From GCA-2862585 sp049890295 (GTDB taxonomy: Bacteria; Bacteroidota; Bacteroidia; Flavobacteriales; UBA7312), in the NCBI GenBank assembly GCA_049890295.1, contig JBMHBP010000018.1, positions 12,573-76,572 of the forward strand: a stretch of 64,000 bases of DNA, given 5' to 3'. Within the stretch, counting starts at the first letter, position 1. Every line of letters begins with the position of its first letter. Positions 1 to 8,740 of this stretch are shown here, piece after piece. Under the pieces are notes generated by a model that saw only the letters and a list, made by a program, of their open reading frames with translations, was not told where the DNA came from and ran no database searches. The translations under genes and the position numbers were made by a program.

Positions 1-464
1 AGAGCCGATTCAAAATCGACTTGAAGGTGATCAAAACGAATAATATAATCACAATAAGGTTTGGTAATACTAAACCAGTTATCAAACGGAAATTGATAAT
101 ATTTTTTTAAAAAGGTAGTATAGTTCGCCCCATTATTCCTGAAGTATTTAGCTAATTTGTAATCCCTATTTTTAAGATGCCCACCATTTTTTCGCAATAA
201 ATTTTCATTGCTGAAATTACCACTAGCATCTTTTATCATTTTGGTGTAATAGCTTACCGAAATATCAAGAGGGTTTCTTGAGCAGGCTATTACCTTGTAG
301 CCTTTTTCTTCTTCGCTAGCAACCTTTAGGAAATCTTGGTAAATGGAATGTTTAGAAAGAATAGGTTTACCACCATACATTTCACACAATTCTTTTGAAA
401 TAGCAGTGGAAGCCGCTAAGGGCAAACCCACAAAAACGAATTTATACTGGTGACTAATTATCAT
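1..464 (-). CDS. Sulfotransferase family protein (partial, 3' end beyond window)
   Basis: Start ATG lies at 464-462 and the frame is open for 154 codons to the window edge, so only the N-terminal part is seen. Residues 8-22 (KFVFVGLPLAASTAIS) resemble the 5'-phosphosulfate-binding loop of PAPS-dependent sulfotransferases, and VIACSRNPLDISVSYY near residues 63-78 resembles the 3'-phosphate-binding strand (R-N-P-x-D-x-x-x-S). The lysine normally found in the first loop is not obvious, so activity is uncertain. The ATG overlaps the TGA of the upstream asd gene (ATGA), implying translational coupling. The likely role is sulfation of a surface glycan; that is inference. Confidence 0.6.
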   Translation of the reverse strand, partial: MIISHQYKFVFVGLPLAASTAISKELCEMYGGKPILSKHSIYQDFLKVASEEEKGYKVIACSRNPLDISVSYYTKMIKDASGNFSNENLLRKNGGHLKNRDYKLAKYFRNNGANYTTFLKKYYQFPFDNWFSITKPYCDYIIRFDHLQVDFESA

Positions 465-1450
465 ATTAGTTTATGCTCAATTAAATACTCTGCTATCTGA
501 ACAGTGTTGCTAGCAGCTCCTTTTCGTAGGTTGTCAGCCACTACCCACATATTAAGGGTGTTTGCTTGTGAAAAATCCCTTCTAATTCGCCCAACAAACA
601 CATCGTCTTTTCCTTCAGTATATATAGGCATAGGGTAGGTATTAACATCGGTGTTGTCTTGTACCACCACACCAGGCATTTCATGTAATAACTGACGAAC
701 TTTAGAGAGGTCAAAATCTAACACAAACTCTACATTTACACTTTCAGAATGCCCACCAACAACTGGTATTCTTACCGCGGTAGCACTGACTTCAATGGTG
801 TTGTCTTGCATGATTTTTTTTGTTTCCCTTGACAGCTTCATTTCTTCTTTAGTATAGCCGTTTTCTTCAAATACATCACAATGCGGTAAAGCGTTTTTAT
901 GAATAGGATAAGGGTACACCATATCTACAGTATTTCCCTCCATTTCACCATCTAGTTGGGCAACTGCTTTTACACCCGTTCCAGTCACCGACTGGTAGGT
1001 CGACACTACTACTCTTTTAATTTTATATTGATCATGTAAAGGTTTTAAAGCCATCAAAAGTTGAATAGTAGAACAGTTTGGGTTGGCAATAATGCGATCT
1101 TTTTTACTGAGGATCTTACCATTAATCTCAGGAATGATGAGTTTATGGTTTGGAGACATACGCCAATACGATGAATTATCAATAACGGTAGTCCCTTTTT
1201 CGGCAAAACGAGGAGCCCATTCTTTTGAAACATCACTACCTGCCGAAAATAAAGCCAGGTCAGGAACACGCTCAATAGCGTCATTTAATGAACAGATAGT
1301 AACGGTTTGTTGTTTAAACTCTATGGTTTTACCAACCGATTTATCAGAGGCAACCGCAATCAATTCGGTAATAGGAAAAGCACGCTCTTGTAAAACGTTA
1401 AGCATAATTTCACCGACCATTCCGGTAACACCAACTACTGCGACTTTCAT
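461..1450 (-). CDS. asd: Aspartate-semialdehyde dehydrogenase
   Basis: Catalyses NADPH-dependent reduction of aspartyl phosphate to aspartate semialdehyde, the branch point to lysine, diaminopimelate, threonine and methionine. The protein begins MKVAVVGVTGMVGEIML, a Rossmann nucleotide-binding loop, and carries the catalytic NPNCST motif (Cys126). A GTG six codons upstream (1468) also keeps the frame open, but the start at 1450 matches the family and leaves 20 bases after a -7 box at 1470-1477. The length of 329 residues is normal. The stop overlaps the start of the sulfotransferase gene, and the lamin-tail protein gene is divergent from an almost shared promoter. Confidence 0.95.
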   Translation of the reverse strand: MKVAVVGVTGMVGEIMLNVLQERAFPITELIAVASDKSVGKTIEFKQQTVTICSLNDAIERVPDLALFSAGSDVSKEWAPRFAEKGTTVIDNSSYWRMSPNHKLIIPEINGKILSKKDRIIANPNCSTIQLLMALKPLHDQYKIKRVVVSTYQSVTGTGVKAVAQLDGEMEGNTVDMVYPYPIHKNALPHCDVFEENGYTKEEMKLSRETKKIMQDNTIEVSATAVRIPVVGGHSESVNVEFVLDFDLSKVRQLLHEMPGVVVQDNTDVNTYPMPIYTEGKDDVFVGRIRRDFSQANTLNMWVVADNLRKGAASNTVQIAEYLIEHKLI

Positions 1451-1469
1451 TTTCAAATCATTTAGCACT

Positions 1470-1477
1470 CAAAAATA
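1470..1477 (-). promoter_or_regulatory. Promoter -7 box of asd
   Basis: On the minus strand this reads TATTTTTG, matching the Bacteroidota housekeeping -7 consensus TAnnTTTG. It lies 20 bases from the asd start. It is separated by only two bases from the opposing -7 box at 1480-1487. Confidence 0.55.
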
Positions 1478-1479
1478 AT

Positions 1480-1487
1480 TATATTTG
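1480..1487 (+). promoter_or_regulatory. Promoter -7 box of the lamin-tail protein gene
   Basis: TATATTTG fits TAnnTTTG and sits 28 bases before the start at 1516. It lies back to back with the asd box, so RNA polymerase could probably occupy only one of the two promoters at a time. Confidence 0.55.
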
Positions 1488-1515
1488 GGTGAATTAAATG
1501 CCCCATCCCTAGAAA

Positions 1516-2964
1516 ATGAAAAAACTATTACTACTTATTTTATTTCCTGTTGTTTTAAGTGCACAGTTTACGGACTACTTTAATGATTTTTCAACTTGGT
1601 ATGGCGACACCAACTACTTTGTTGTCGATTCGATAAACCGCTTGCAACTTATAGCCCCTCAACAATCAGGTAATGTATTTATTTGGCACTCTAGCTCAGC
1701 CCTTCTGAAAGGACAATGGCAACTAGATGTTTTTATGGACTTTAACCCCTCTAGCAGTAATTACGCTAATATTCATTTGTCATCCGATAGTGTAGGCAAT
1801 GGCTACCTTGTAAAATTAGGTGGCACAGAAGATGCTGTAAGTCTATATAAAATTACCGATGGAGATAAGGACGTATTAATAGCCGGAACAACCGATTTTT
1901 TAGACAGTTCTTTTGTCGAAATTAATCTATTGGTAGATAGAGATAGTTTAGGCAATTGGCGATTGGAAGCCAAGTATTTTCAAGATAGCACCTACACTCT
2001 GCAAGGACAATGTATTGACGATAGCTATTTAACTAGTCAAGCCTTTGGTATTGAATGTAAATACACTAGTACGCGTTACGACAAATTTTTCTTTGACAAC
2101 ATAAAGGTTGAGGGATATTCATTTATAGATACTTTTTTATATCCCAATCAAAACGATATTGTCATTAATGAAATATTGTTTAACCCAATAGAAGGCGATA
2201 ACGATTTCGTGGAAATTATAAATAGAAGTGATAAAAACTTGTGCACTAAAGGCCTTCAATTGGCCAATTATTACGCTAATCAACCATCAAATTTCAAAAC
2301 CATTTCTGAAAAATACACCTTTTTACAACCCAAGGAGATAATGGTGTTGACCAAATCTAAAGAAACACTACGATATTACCATCCTCTCGCAGAAGAAAAT
2401 CGAATCATTGAGTTGGAGAGTCTGCCGTCCTATAACAATGAACAGGGCGTAGTTGTTTTAGCTCTTGACTCTATTATTATTGATGAATTTCAATATCATG
2501 AAAATATGCATTTTGATTTGTTGCAAGATGTCGAGGGTGTTTCTTTAGAACGATTAAACACGGAAACAAACAGTTGGCATTCGGCCTCCCAACAATCGGG
2601 TTCATCCACTCCAACATTGGTTAATTCTCAAGCCCAGGCGTTAAGCCCACCGCTAAAAGTAATGAGCCTAATGCCTCAAATCATAACCCCTAATAATGAC
2701 GGACAAGAAGACATTCTTAGCATACAACTATCTTTTCCTTACAGCGGCTATCGCGGGCAATTGATTATTTTTAATAGTCAGGGCTTTCCGATTAAAACCC
2801 TTATAAACAACGAACTATTTGGAACCGATAACACCTACTTTTGGGATGGGCTAACAGAACGTAACGAAGCCGCCAATACTGGGCGCTATATTTTTTGGTT
2901 AGAAGCTATCCACACCAGCCGACCCTCAATTGTTGAAAAACAAAGCATAGTAGTAGGGCGTTAA
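1516..2964 (+). CDS. Secreted lamin-tail-domain protein with gliding-type C-terminal domain
   Basis: A signal peptide covers about residues 1-17 (MKKLLLLILFPVVLSAQ). A jelly-roll-like N-terminal part is followed at about residue 212 by a lamin-tail domain (VINEILFNPIEGDNDFVEI), a beta-sandwich common in secreted Bacteroidota nucleases and surface proteins. The last 85 residues carry ITPNNDGQEDIL and a YFWDGL...TGRYIFWLEA stretch, resembling the FlgD-like / gliding-motility-associated C-terminal domain used with type IX secretion. No catalytic motif was recognised. The protein is probably exported and cell-surface attached, substrate unknown. It is divergent from asd and precedes uvrC on the same strand. 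Confidence 0.8.
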   Translation: MKKLLLLILFPVVLSAQFTDYFNDFSTWYGDTNYFVVDSINRLQLIAPQQSGNVFIWHSSSALLKGQWQLDVFMDFNPSSSNYANIHLSSDSVGNGYLVKLGGTEDAVSLYKITDGDKDVLIAGTTDFLDSSFVEINLLVDRDSLGNWRLEAKYFQDSTYTLQGQCIDDSYLTSQAFGIECKYTSTRYDKFFFDNIKVEGYSFIDTFLYPNQNDIVINEILFNPIEGDNDFVEIINRSDKNLCTKGLQLANYYANQPSNFKTISEKYTFLQPKEIMVLTKSKETLRYYHPLAEENRIIELESLPSYNNEQGVVVLALDSIIIDEFQYHENMHFDLLQDVEGVSLERLNTETNSWHSASQQSGSSTPTLVNSQAQALSPPLKVMSLMPQIITPNNDGQEDILSIQLSFPYSGYRGQLIIFNSQGFPIKTLINNELFGTDNTYFWDGLTERNEAANTGRYIFWLEAIHTSRPSIVEKQSIVVGR

Positions 2965-3081
2965 AAATAATAAGATTAATTTATCTCCTAATCATTTAAT
3001 CTTAAATGTAGAAAATAACACAAGCTAAAATAAAACTTGTCGTAGGTGTAATCACAGACAGATTAGCCCATTATAAATCCG

Positions 3082-3089
3082 TATTTTTG
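3082..3089 (+). promoter_or_regulatory. Promoter -7 box of uvrC
   Basis: TATTTTTG lies seven bases before the uvrC ATG at 3097, so the transcript would start at or very near the start codon. A clear -33 TTG is not visible at the right spacing. Confidence 0.45.
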
Positions 3090-3096
3090 AAACTTA

Positions 3097-4887
3097 ATGA
3101 AACTTTCAGCGGACATACAATCAACACTTCAAAACCTTAGCACTGAAGCTGGTGTATATCGATTTTATGACAACAAAGATGTCTTACTCTATGTGGGTAA
3201 AGCTAAAAACCTTAAACGCCGCGTTAGTTCTTATTTTAATCGTACCCATGACAGTTTCAAAACCACTTATATGGTTAGAAAAATTCACCACATTGAAATA
3301 TTGGTAGTCGAAACCGAAATGGATGCTTTATTGTTAGAAAATAACCTCATAAAAAAATATCAACCGCGCTACAACATCTTACTCAAAGACGATAAAACCT
3401 ACCCCTGGATTTGTATCAAAAAAGAACCTTTTCCAAGGGTCTTTTATACCCGTCAACTCATTAAAGACGGTTCTGAATATTTTGGACCATATACAAACCC
3501 TAAAATTATCAGCACTATACTTAACTTTATTCGTCAGATATATCCAGTTAGAACCTGCAAATTTCACTTGTCAGACGACAACATACAAGCCAAAAAATTC
3601 AAAGAGTGCTTGGAGTACCATATTGGTAATTGCCTAGCCCCATGTGTAGCTAAACAACAATCTGAGGATTATGAAAAAGATATTGAACACATCCGTCAAA
3701 TTTTAAAAGGAAACATACGTACCGTAGTTCACCACTTTAAACAAGAAATGCTAATACTTTCCGATATGATGGAATATGAGCAAGCCCAAAAAGTAAAAGA
3801 GAAAATCGAACAACTTGAACATTATCAGGCAAAATCATCCATTGTTAGCCCAACTATAAACGATGTGGATGTTTTTGCTATTGCTTCCGATCAAGAGTAT
3901 GCTTTTGTCAATTTTTTCAAAGTGTCTAGTGGAGCCATTATTCAAGCACACTCCATGGAGATAAAAAAGAAATTAGATGAAAGTGATGAGGCCCTATTGA
4001 CAATGGCCATTACTGAAATTCGTCAGCGGTTTCATAGTACTTCCAAAGAGGCCTTTGTAAACATTCCAATAGTGTCTAATTGGGAACAACTAAAAATTAG
4101 TGTGCCCAAAATTGGTGATAAGCACAAATTGGTAACACTCTGCTATAAAAACGCTAAAAACATTCAAAAGGATCGGATTCGTAAAAATGAAGAGCTAAGA
4201 CACCGTTTAGATAATAAACGTGTATTAGAGCAACTACAACATGATTTGCGTCTAAATGTAAAACCACGACATATTGAATGTTTTGATAATTCCAACATGC
4301 AAGGCACTCATCCGGTAGCGGCTTGTGTAGTCTTCAAAAACGCTAAGCCTAGTAAAAAAGACTACCGTTTATTTAATATCAAAACCGTTGAAGGGCCAGA
4401 TGATTTTGCCTCTATGGAAGAAGTGGTTTATCGTCGCTATAAACGCCTTCAGGATGAAAGTCAAGACCTCCCTCAACTGATAGTAATAGATGGTGGAAAA
4501 GGCCAATTGAGTTCAGCACGAAAAAGTCTAGAAAAACTAAACCTTCAACACACCATTGCCATTATTGGAATTGCCAAACGATTAGAAGAAATCTATTTTC
4601 CCAACGATAGCGTTCCATTATATTTAGATAAGCGATCGGAAAGTTTGAAAGTCATTCAGCAACTTCGTAATGAAGCTCACCGCTTTGGCATAAACCACCA
4701 CCGCAATCGGCGAAGTAAAAGTGGTTTAGGCACCTCTCTAGATGGAATTGATGGCATTGGTCCAAAAACTGTCGAGAAGCTAGTTTCCCATTTTGGTTCG
4801 GTAAAACGTGTCATGGAGGCCAATGAAAAAGAACTTATTAAACTGGTTGGCAAGAAAAAAGCGGAGCTTATTTTAGGTTCAAAATAA
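3097..4887 (+). CDS. uvrC: Excinuclease ABC subunit C
   Basis: Makes the dual incisions in UvrABC nucleotide excision repair. The GIY-YIG nuclease domain is at residues about 17-90 (AGVYRFYDNK...LLYVGKAKNLKRR), the UVR domain binding UvrB at about 205-240, the RNase-H-like second nuclease at about 380-520 (CFDNSNMQGTHPVA, VIDGGKGQL), and tandem helix-hairpin-helix motifs at the end (DGIDGIGPKTVEKLV). The length of 596 residues is usual. It is followed after 13 bases by the small Kunitz-like lipoprotein gene, probably in the same transcript. Confidence 0.97.
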   Translation: MKLSADIQSTLQNLSTEAGVYRFYDNKDVLLYVGKAKNLKRRVSSYFNRTHDSFKTTYMVRKIHHIEILVVETEMDALLLENNLIKKYQPRYNILLKDDKTYPWICIKKEPFPRVFYTRQLIKDGSEYFGPYTNPKIISTILNFIRQIYPVRTCKFHLSDDNIQAKKFKECLEYHIGNCLAPCVAKQQSEDYEKDIEHIRQILKGNIRTVVHHFKQEMLILSDMMEYEQAQKVKEKIEQLEHYQAKSSIVSPTINDVDVFAIASDQEYAFVNFFKVSSGAIIQAHSMEIKKKLDESDEALLTMAITEIRQRFHSTSKEAFVNIPIVSNWEQLKISVPKIGDKHKLVTLCYKNAKNIQKDRIRKNEELRHRLDNKRVLEQLQHDLRLNVKPRHIECFDNSNMQGTHPVAACVVFKNAKPSKKDYRLFNIKTVEGPDDFASMEEVVYRRYKRLQDESQDLPQLIVIDGGKGQLSSARKSLEKLNLQHTIAIIGIAKRLEEIYFPNDSVPLYLDKRSESLKVIQQLRNEAHRFGINHHRNRRSKSGLGTSLDGIDGIGPKTVEKLVSHFGSVKRVMEANEKELIKLVGKKKAELILGSK

Positions 4888-4900
4888 ATTTATTTAACCA

Positions 4901-5140
4901 ATGAAAAAACTAATTCTTATTACGATTCTTGGAATACTTTCTTATTCGTGTTCAGAAAAATGCGACCCTATTTTAGACGCGTGTTCTCATATCGCACCTA
5001 CCGATGAAGCTTGCCTGGCGGTCTTTGAGAGGTGGTTTTATAATTCAGAAAGCAATGAATGTGAAAAAATAGCGTATAGCGGGTGTAGTCAATGGGGTTT
5101 TGAAAGTGAAGTAGCCTGCCAAGACTGTCTGTGCGATTAG
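4901..5140 (+). CDS. Small lipoprotein with a Kunitz/BPTI-like domain
   Basis: The 79-residue protein has a lipoprotein signal ending LSYSC (lipidated Cys17). After it, cysteines at 28, 38, 54, 62, 73 and 76 follow C-x9-C-x15-C-x7-C-x10-C-x2-C, very near the BPTI pattern C-x8-C-x15-C-x7-C-x12-C-x3-C, and WFYNSES precedes the third one as in Kunitz domains. The position matching the inhibitor P1 residue is Leu39 (EACLAV), which would favour chymotrypsin- or elastase-like targets. Two extra cysteines (21 and 78) could pair. It is a predicted membrane-anchored protease inhibitor or binding domain; function inferred only. Its stop overlaps the gpsA stop by four bases. Confidence 0.7.
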   Translation: MKKLILITILGILSYSCSEKCDPILDACSHIAPTDEACLAVFERWFYNSESNECEKIAYSGCSQWGFESEVACQDCLCD

Positions 5141-6132
5141 TTAAGTTGATCGGACAACAGTCGCATTTCAATAACTGGCGAAATACGTTCATAAAGAATA
5201 TTATAAACTGCTTTTGTAATGGGCATTTCAATCTGGTGTTCGTCGTTTATTTCTTTAATACACTTTACAGCATAAAAACCCTCAGCAACCATGTTCATTT
5301 CCAGTTGAGCTGATTTAACGGAGTAGCCCTTACCTATCATATTACCAAACGTTCTGTTACGGCTAAATTGGGAGTACATGGTTACTAACAAGTCGCCCAG
5401 ATAGGCCGATTCATTTATATCTCTTTGAATAGGATGAATAGCATCTACAAAGCGCTTAACTTCTCGAATAGCATTAGACGCCAATACAGACTGAAAATTA
5501 TCACCATAGCCTAAACTATGACAAATACCTGAAGCAATAGCGATAACGTTTTTTAAGACAGCCGCAATCTCAGTACCAAAAATGTCTTCAGACGTATTGG
5601 CTTTGATATATCGACATCGAATTTGTTGAGCAAACCACTCCGCTTTTTCTATATCCTCGCAAGCAACAGTTAGATAGGATAACCTTTCTAAGGCTACCTC
5701 CTCAGCATGGCAAGGACCTGTCAACACACCAATATGATTATAAGAGACTTCAAATTTGTTGTGTAAATACTCACCTATGATTCTATTCTTTTCAGCGATG
5801 ATGCCTTTTACAGCAGAAACAATAAATTTATCTTTCAATGAACCATTCATTTGCTTTAAAATGGTTCGTAAAAAAGCCGAAGGAACCGCCAATATCAAAC
5901 AGTCGGCTTTACCAACAACCTCATCTAAATTCTCGCTGATCGTTAATTTATTTGGGTTTAGCTCTGCTGAGCTTATGTAGTTGGGGTTATTGCCATATTG
6001 TTTGATGTGAGCAATGGTGTCGGGGTTTCTCATCCACCATAAAATATGCTCTCTATTTTCTAATAGCATTTTCACGATAGCTGTAGCCCAACTACCTCCT
6101 CCTATAACCGCTATGTTTTGAGGAGCTGACAT
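5137..6132 (-). CDS. gpsA: Glycerol-3-phosphate dehydrogenase [NAD(P)+]
   Basis: Reduces dihydroxyacetone phosphate to sn-glycerol-3-phosphate for phospholipid synthesis, in the cytoplasm. The N-terminal dinucleotide fold reads IAVIGGGSWATA, the family motif GPCHAEEVA lies near residue 141, and the catalytic lysine lies in LKNVIAIASGI. The length of 331 residues is typical. It begins directly after the lysS stop (6133), so the two form one leftward transcript. It converges with the Kunitz-like lipoprotein gene with a four-base overlap of stops. Confidence 0.95.
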   Translation of the reverse strand: MSAPQNIAVIGGGSWATAIVKMLLENREHILWWMRNPDTIAHIKQYGNNPNYISSAELNPNKLTISENLDEVVGKADCLILAVPSAFLRTILKQMNGSLKDKFIVSAVKGIIAEKNRIIGEYLHNKFEVSYNHIGVLTGPCHAEEVALERLSYLTVACEDIEKAEWFAQQIRCRYIKANTSEDIFGTEIAAVLKNVIAIASGICHSLGYGDNFQSVLASNAIREVKRFVDAIHPIQRDINESAYLGDLLVTMYSQFSRNRTFGNMIGKGYSVKSAQLEMNMVAEGFYAVKCIKEINDEHQIEMPITKAVYNILYERISPVIEMRLLSDQLN

Positions 6133-7662
6133 TTATTCTTCTTCCTTACGTTTTTGCTCAGGCTTCATCTGTGGAAAGAACAAAACATCTTGTATTGAAT
6201 TGCTATTTGTCATAATCATAGATAGTCTGTCAACACCAATTCCTAATCCAGCGGTTGGAGGCATTCCATATTCAATGGAACGTAAAAAATCTTCATCTAA
6301 AATCATGGCTTCTTGATCGCCTCTTTTAGCCAGTTGCAACTGTTCTTCAAAACGATTTCGTTGGTCAATGGGGTCGTTAAGTTCAGAAAAGGCATTACAA
6401 ATCTCTTTACCATTACATATGGCTTCAAACCGTTCCACCAAACCGTCTTTATCGCGATGTTTTTTGGCTAAAGGTGACATTTCTACCGGATAATCAGTAA
6501 TAAAAGTGGGCTGTATCAATTGGCTTTCGCATTTTTCACCAAAAATTTCGTCAATCAACTTTCCTCTACCCATTGATGAATCGATCTCAACACCTAATTT
6601 TTTGGCCGTATCAGCCATTTCTTTTTCATCCATACTTGAAATGTCTATGCCGGTGAAATGCTCAATTGCTTGGTACATGGTGTAACGTTTCCATGGACGT
6701 TGAAAATTAATCAAGTTCTCACCCACCTGTACTTCAGTCGTTCCATGTAAGTCAAGAGCAATTTTCTCGACCATTTCTTCCACCAAGTCCATCATCCAAT
6801 TATAGTCTTTGTAGGCTACATACAATTCGACCTGTGTAAACTCTGGATTATGAAAACGGCTCATACCTTCATTTCTAAAGTCTTTAGAAAATTCATACAC
6901 CCCATCGAAACCTCCAACAATTAAGCGTTTCAGATACAATTCGTTGGCAATACGCAGATACAAAGGCATATCTAAGGTATTGTGATGCGTTTTGAATGGG
7001 CGAGCAGCAGCTCCACCGTAGATTGGTTGTAATATAGGCGTCTCTACTTCCAAATACCCTTTGTCGTTTAGAAAGGAACGCATGGAATTGGTCAGTTGCG
7101 TTCGTTTGACAAAGGCTTCTTTAATGTGAGGGTTGACCACCAGATCAACGTAACGTTGGCGGTATCGCTTTTCCGGATCAGTAAATGCGTCATGTACTTT
7201 CCCATCGGCATCCATTTTCGGTAAAGGTAAAGGGCGAAGGGTTTTAGTAAGTACCATAAAAGATTCGACATGTATGGATATCTCACCAACTTTAGTTGTA
7301 AAGACATGTCCTTTAACACCAATGAAGTCGCCTATATCCAACAGTTTTTTGAAAACGGTGTTGTACATTGTTTTGTCTTCTCCAGGACAAATTTCGTCTC
7401 GGTTGAAATACAGCTGTATTCTACCTGTACTATCTTGTAATTCAGCAAAAGCTGCCTTTCCCATTAGTCGACGACTCATAAGGCGACCAGCAATTTGTAT
7501 TTCTTTAAAATCTGTATTATTAGCAGAATAGTTATTCTTTATTTCTGTGGCTGAAACATTAATATCGAACAGTTCTGAAGGGTAGGGGTTTATACCTAAA
7601 TCGATTAATTTTTGCAAGGACTCTCTCCTAACGATTTCTTGTTCAGACAAGGAGTTACTCAT
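6133..7662 (-). CDS. lysS: Lysyl-tRNA synthetase (class II)
   Basis: Charges tRNA-Lys. An OB-fold anticodon-binding domain (IQIAGRLMSRRLMG...FAELQD) is followed by the class II core with motif 2 (FRNEGMSRFHNPEFTQVELY) and motif 3 (GLGIGVDRLSMIM). I choose ATG at 7662 rather than the in-frame TTG at 7680, because that TTG belongs to a -7 box TATCTTTG at 7678-7685. The product is 509 residues. It is first in a two-gene transcript with gpsA. Confidence 0.96.
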   Translation of the reverse strand: MSNSLSEQEIVRRESLQKLIDLGINPYPSELFDINVSATEIKNNYSANNTDFKEIQIAGRLMSRRLMGKAAFAELQDSTGRIQLYFNRDEICPGEDKTMYNTVFKKLLDIGDFIGVKGHVFTTKVGEISIHVESFMVLTKTLRPLPLPKMDADGKVHDAFTDPEKRYRQRYVDLVVNPHIKEAFVKRTQLTNSMRSFLNDKGYLEVETPILQPIYGGAAARPFKTHHNTLDMPLYLRIANELYLKRLIVGGFDGVYEFSKDFRNEGMSRFHNPEFTQVELYVAYKDYNWMMDLVEEMVEKIALDLHGTTEVQVGENLINFQRPWKRYTMYQAIEHFTGIDISSMDEKEMADTAKKLGVEIDSSMGRGKLIDEIFGEKCESQLIQPTFITDYPVEMSPLAKKHRDKDGLVERFEAICNGKEICNAFSELNDPIDQRNRFEEQLQLAKRGDQEAMILDEDFLRSIEYGMPPTAGLGIGVDRLSMIMTNSNSIQDVLFFPQMKPEQKRKEEE

Positions 7663-7677
7663 AGGTTTAATTTTGGG

Positions 7678-7685
7678 CAAAGATA
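7678..7685 (-). promoter_or_regulatory. Promoter -7 box of lysS-gpsA
   Basis: The minus strand reads TATCTTTG, a full TAnnTTTG match, 15 bases before the lysS ATG. It decides the start, because the longer reading frame would begin inside this box. Confidence 0.6.
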
Positions 7686-7734
7686 TTAAATAATTAACTC
7701 CCGAATTTCGTATTTTGGCTCATTAAATTTAACC

Positions 7735-7742
7735 TATTTTTA
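7735..7742 (+). promoter_or_regulatory. Probable promoter -7 box of the sugar-phosphate isomerase gene
   Basis: TATTTTTA matches TAnnTTTG except at the last base and ends seven bases before the ATG at 7750. Confidence 0.35.
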
Positions 7743-7749
7743 CAGTATT

Positions 7750-8739
7750 ATGAAAATGAAAGATTATATAGCTGATTTTACTACACATTTAAATGAAGCT
7801 ATTGAAATAGGACGCACAACCTTTATGTATGAGCCTGTTGGAGAGATAAGGAATGTATTGATATGTGGTTTGGGAGGCTCTGGTATTGGGGGAACAATTG
7901 TTACTGATTTGGTAGCAGATACCATTAATGTCCCCATTTGCTCTACTAAAGATTATTCTATTCCTAATTTTGTTGATGAATATACTTTAGTCATAGCGTC
8001 TTCCTACTCTGGTAATACTGAAGAAACCTTATATGCTTTAGATCAGTGCCAATCCAGAAACGCTCAAATAGCATGTATCACTTCTGGTGGTAAGTTAGCT
8101 GAACTAGCCAAAGCAAAAGGGTTTAATCTTATCCAAATTCCTGGCGGGCACCCTCCTCGAGCCATGTTTGCTTATTCTTTTACGCAATTATTTTTCATGC
8201 TTCATCATTATGGTTTGATAGATGATTCTTTTCAGCTAGAATTTGAAAAGGGAATAGCCTTGTTAGATGAACACCAAGAAAGTATAAAATCTGAAGCTCA
8301 GGAATTAGCAAAAAAATTATTTGGCACTACACCAGTAATTTACACAGCTGCTGGCTTTGAAGGTGTTGGTGTACGGTTTAGACAACAGGTTAATGAAAAC
8401 AGTAAGATGCTGTGTTGGCACCATGTTGTGCCTGAGATGAACCATAATGAGTTGTTAGGGTGGCGAATAAACACTGAAAAATTAGGCGTAGTTTACTTCA
8501 GAAACCAGTGTGATTACAGTAGAAATCAGGTGCGTATTGACATTAATAAAGAAGTATTAGCAAAATACACTGATAATATTTCTGAAGTATGGAGCAAGGG
8601 AGACTCAAAGATTGAAAATTCCCTTTACCATATCAATCTAGGTGATTGGGTATCATGGTATTTGTCTGAAATGAATGAAGTTGACGCTATAGAAATAGAC
8701 GTTATTAACTATCTAAAAGGTTCATTAGCCAAAGTGTAA
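7750..8739 (+). CDS. Bifunctional phosphoglucose/phosphomannose isomerase family protein (SIS domains)
   Basis: Two SIS sugar-isomerase domains in 329 residues. ICGLGGSGIGGTIVTDL (about 37-53) and ASSYSGNTEETLY (about 80-92) form the sugar-phosphate binding site; NENSKMLCWHHVVPEMNHNELLGW (about 216-240) carries the Glu and His expected for ring opening and proton transfer. The family interconverts glucose-6-P, mannose-6-P and fructose-6-P. ATG at 7756 is an equally possible start. lipB begins one base after its stop, so they are cotranscribed. Confidence 0.85.
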   Translation: MKMKDYIADFTTHLNEAIEIGRTTFMYEPVGEIRNVLICGLGGSGIGGTIVTDLVADTINVPICSTKDYSIPNFVDEYTLVIASSYSGNTEETLYALDQCQSRNAQIACITSGGKLAELAKAKGFNLIQIPGGHPPRAMFAYSFTQLFFMLHHYGLIDDSFQLEFEKGIALLDEHQESIKSEAQELAKKLFGTTPVIYTAAGFEGVGVRFRQQVNENSKMLCWHHVVPEMNHNELLGWRINTEKLGVVYFRNQCDYSRNQVRIDINKEVLAKYTDNISEVWSKGDSKIENSLYHINLGDWVSWYLSEMNEVDAIEIDVINYLKGSLAKV

Positions 8740-8740
8740 T

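Noticed and set aside
1083..1478. Plus-strand frame opposite asd
   Set aside because: Antisense shadow of a well-supported enzyme gene, with no start context or similarity.
2971..3004. TAAGATTAA/TTAATCTTA inverted repeat as terminator of the lamin-tail protein gene
   Set aside because: The stem is all AT apart from one pair, the loop is 16 bases and no T run follows, so it is weak evidence.
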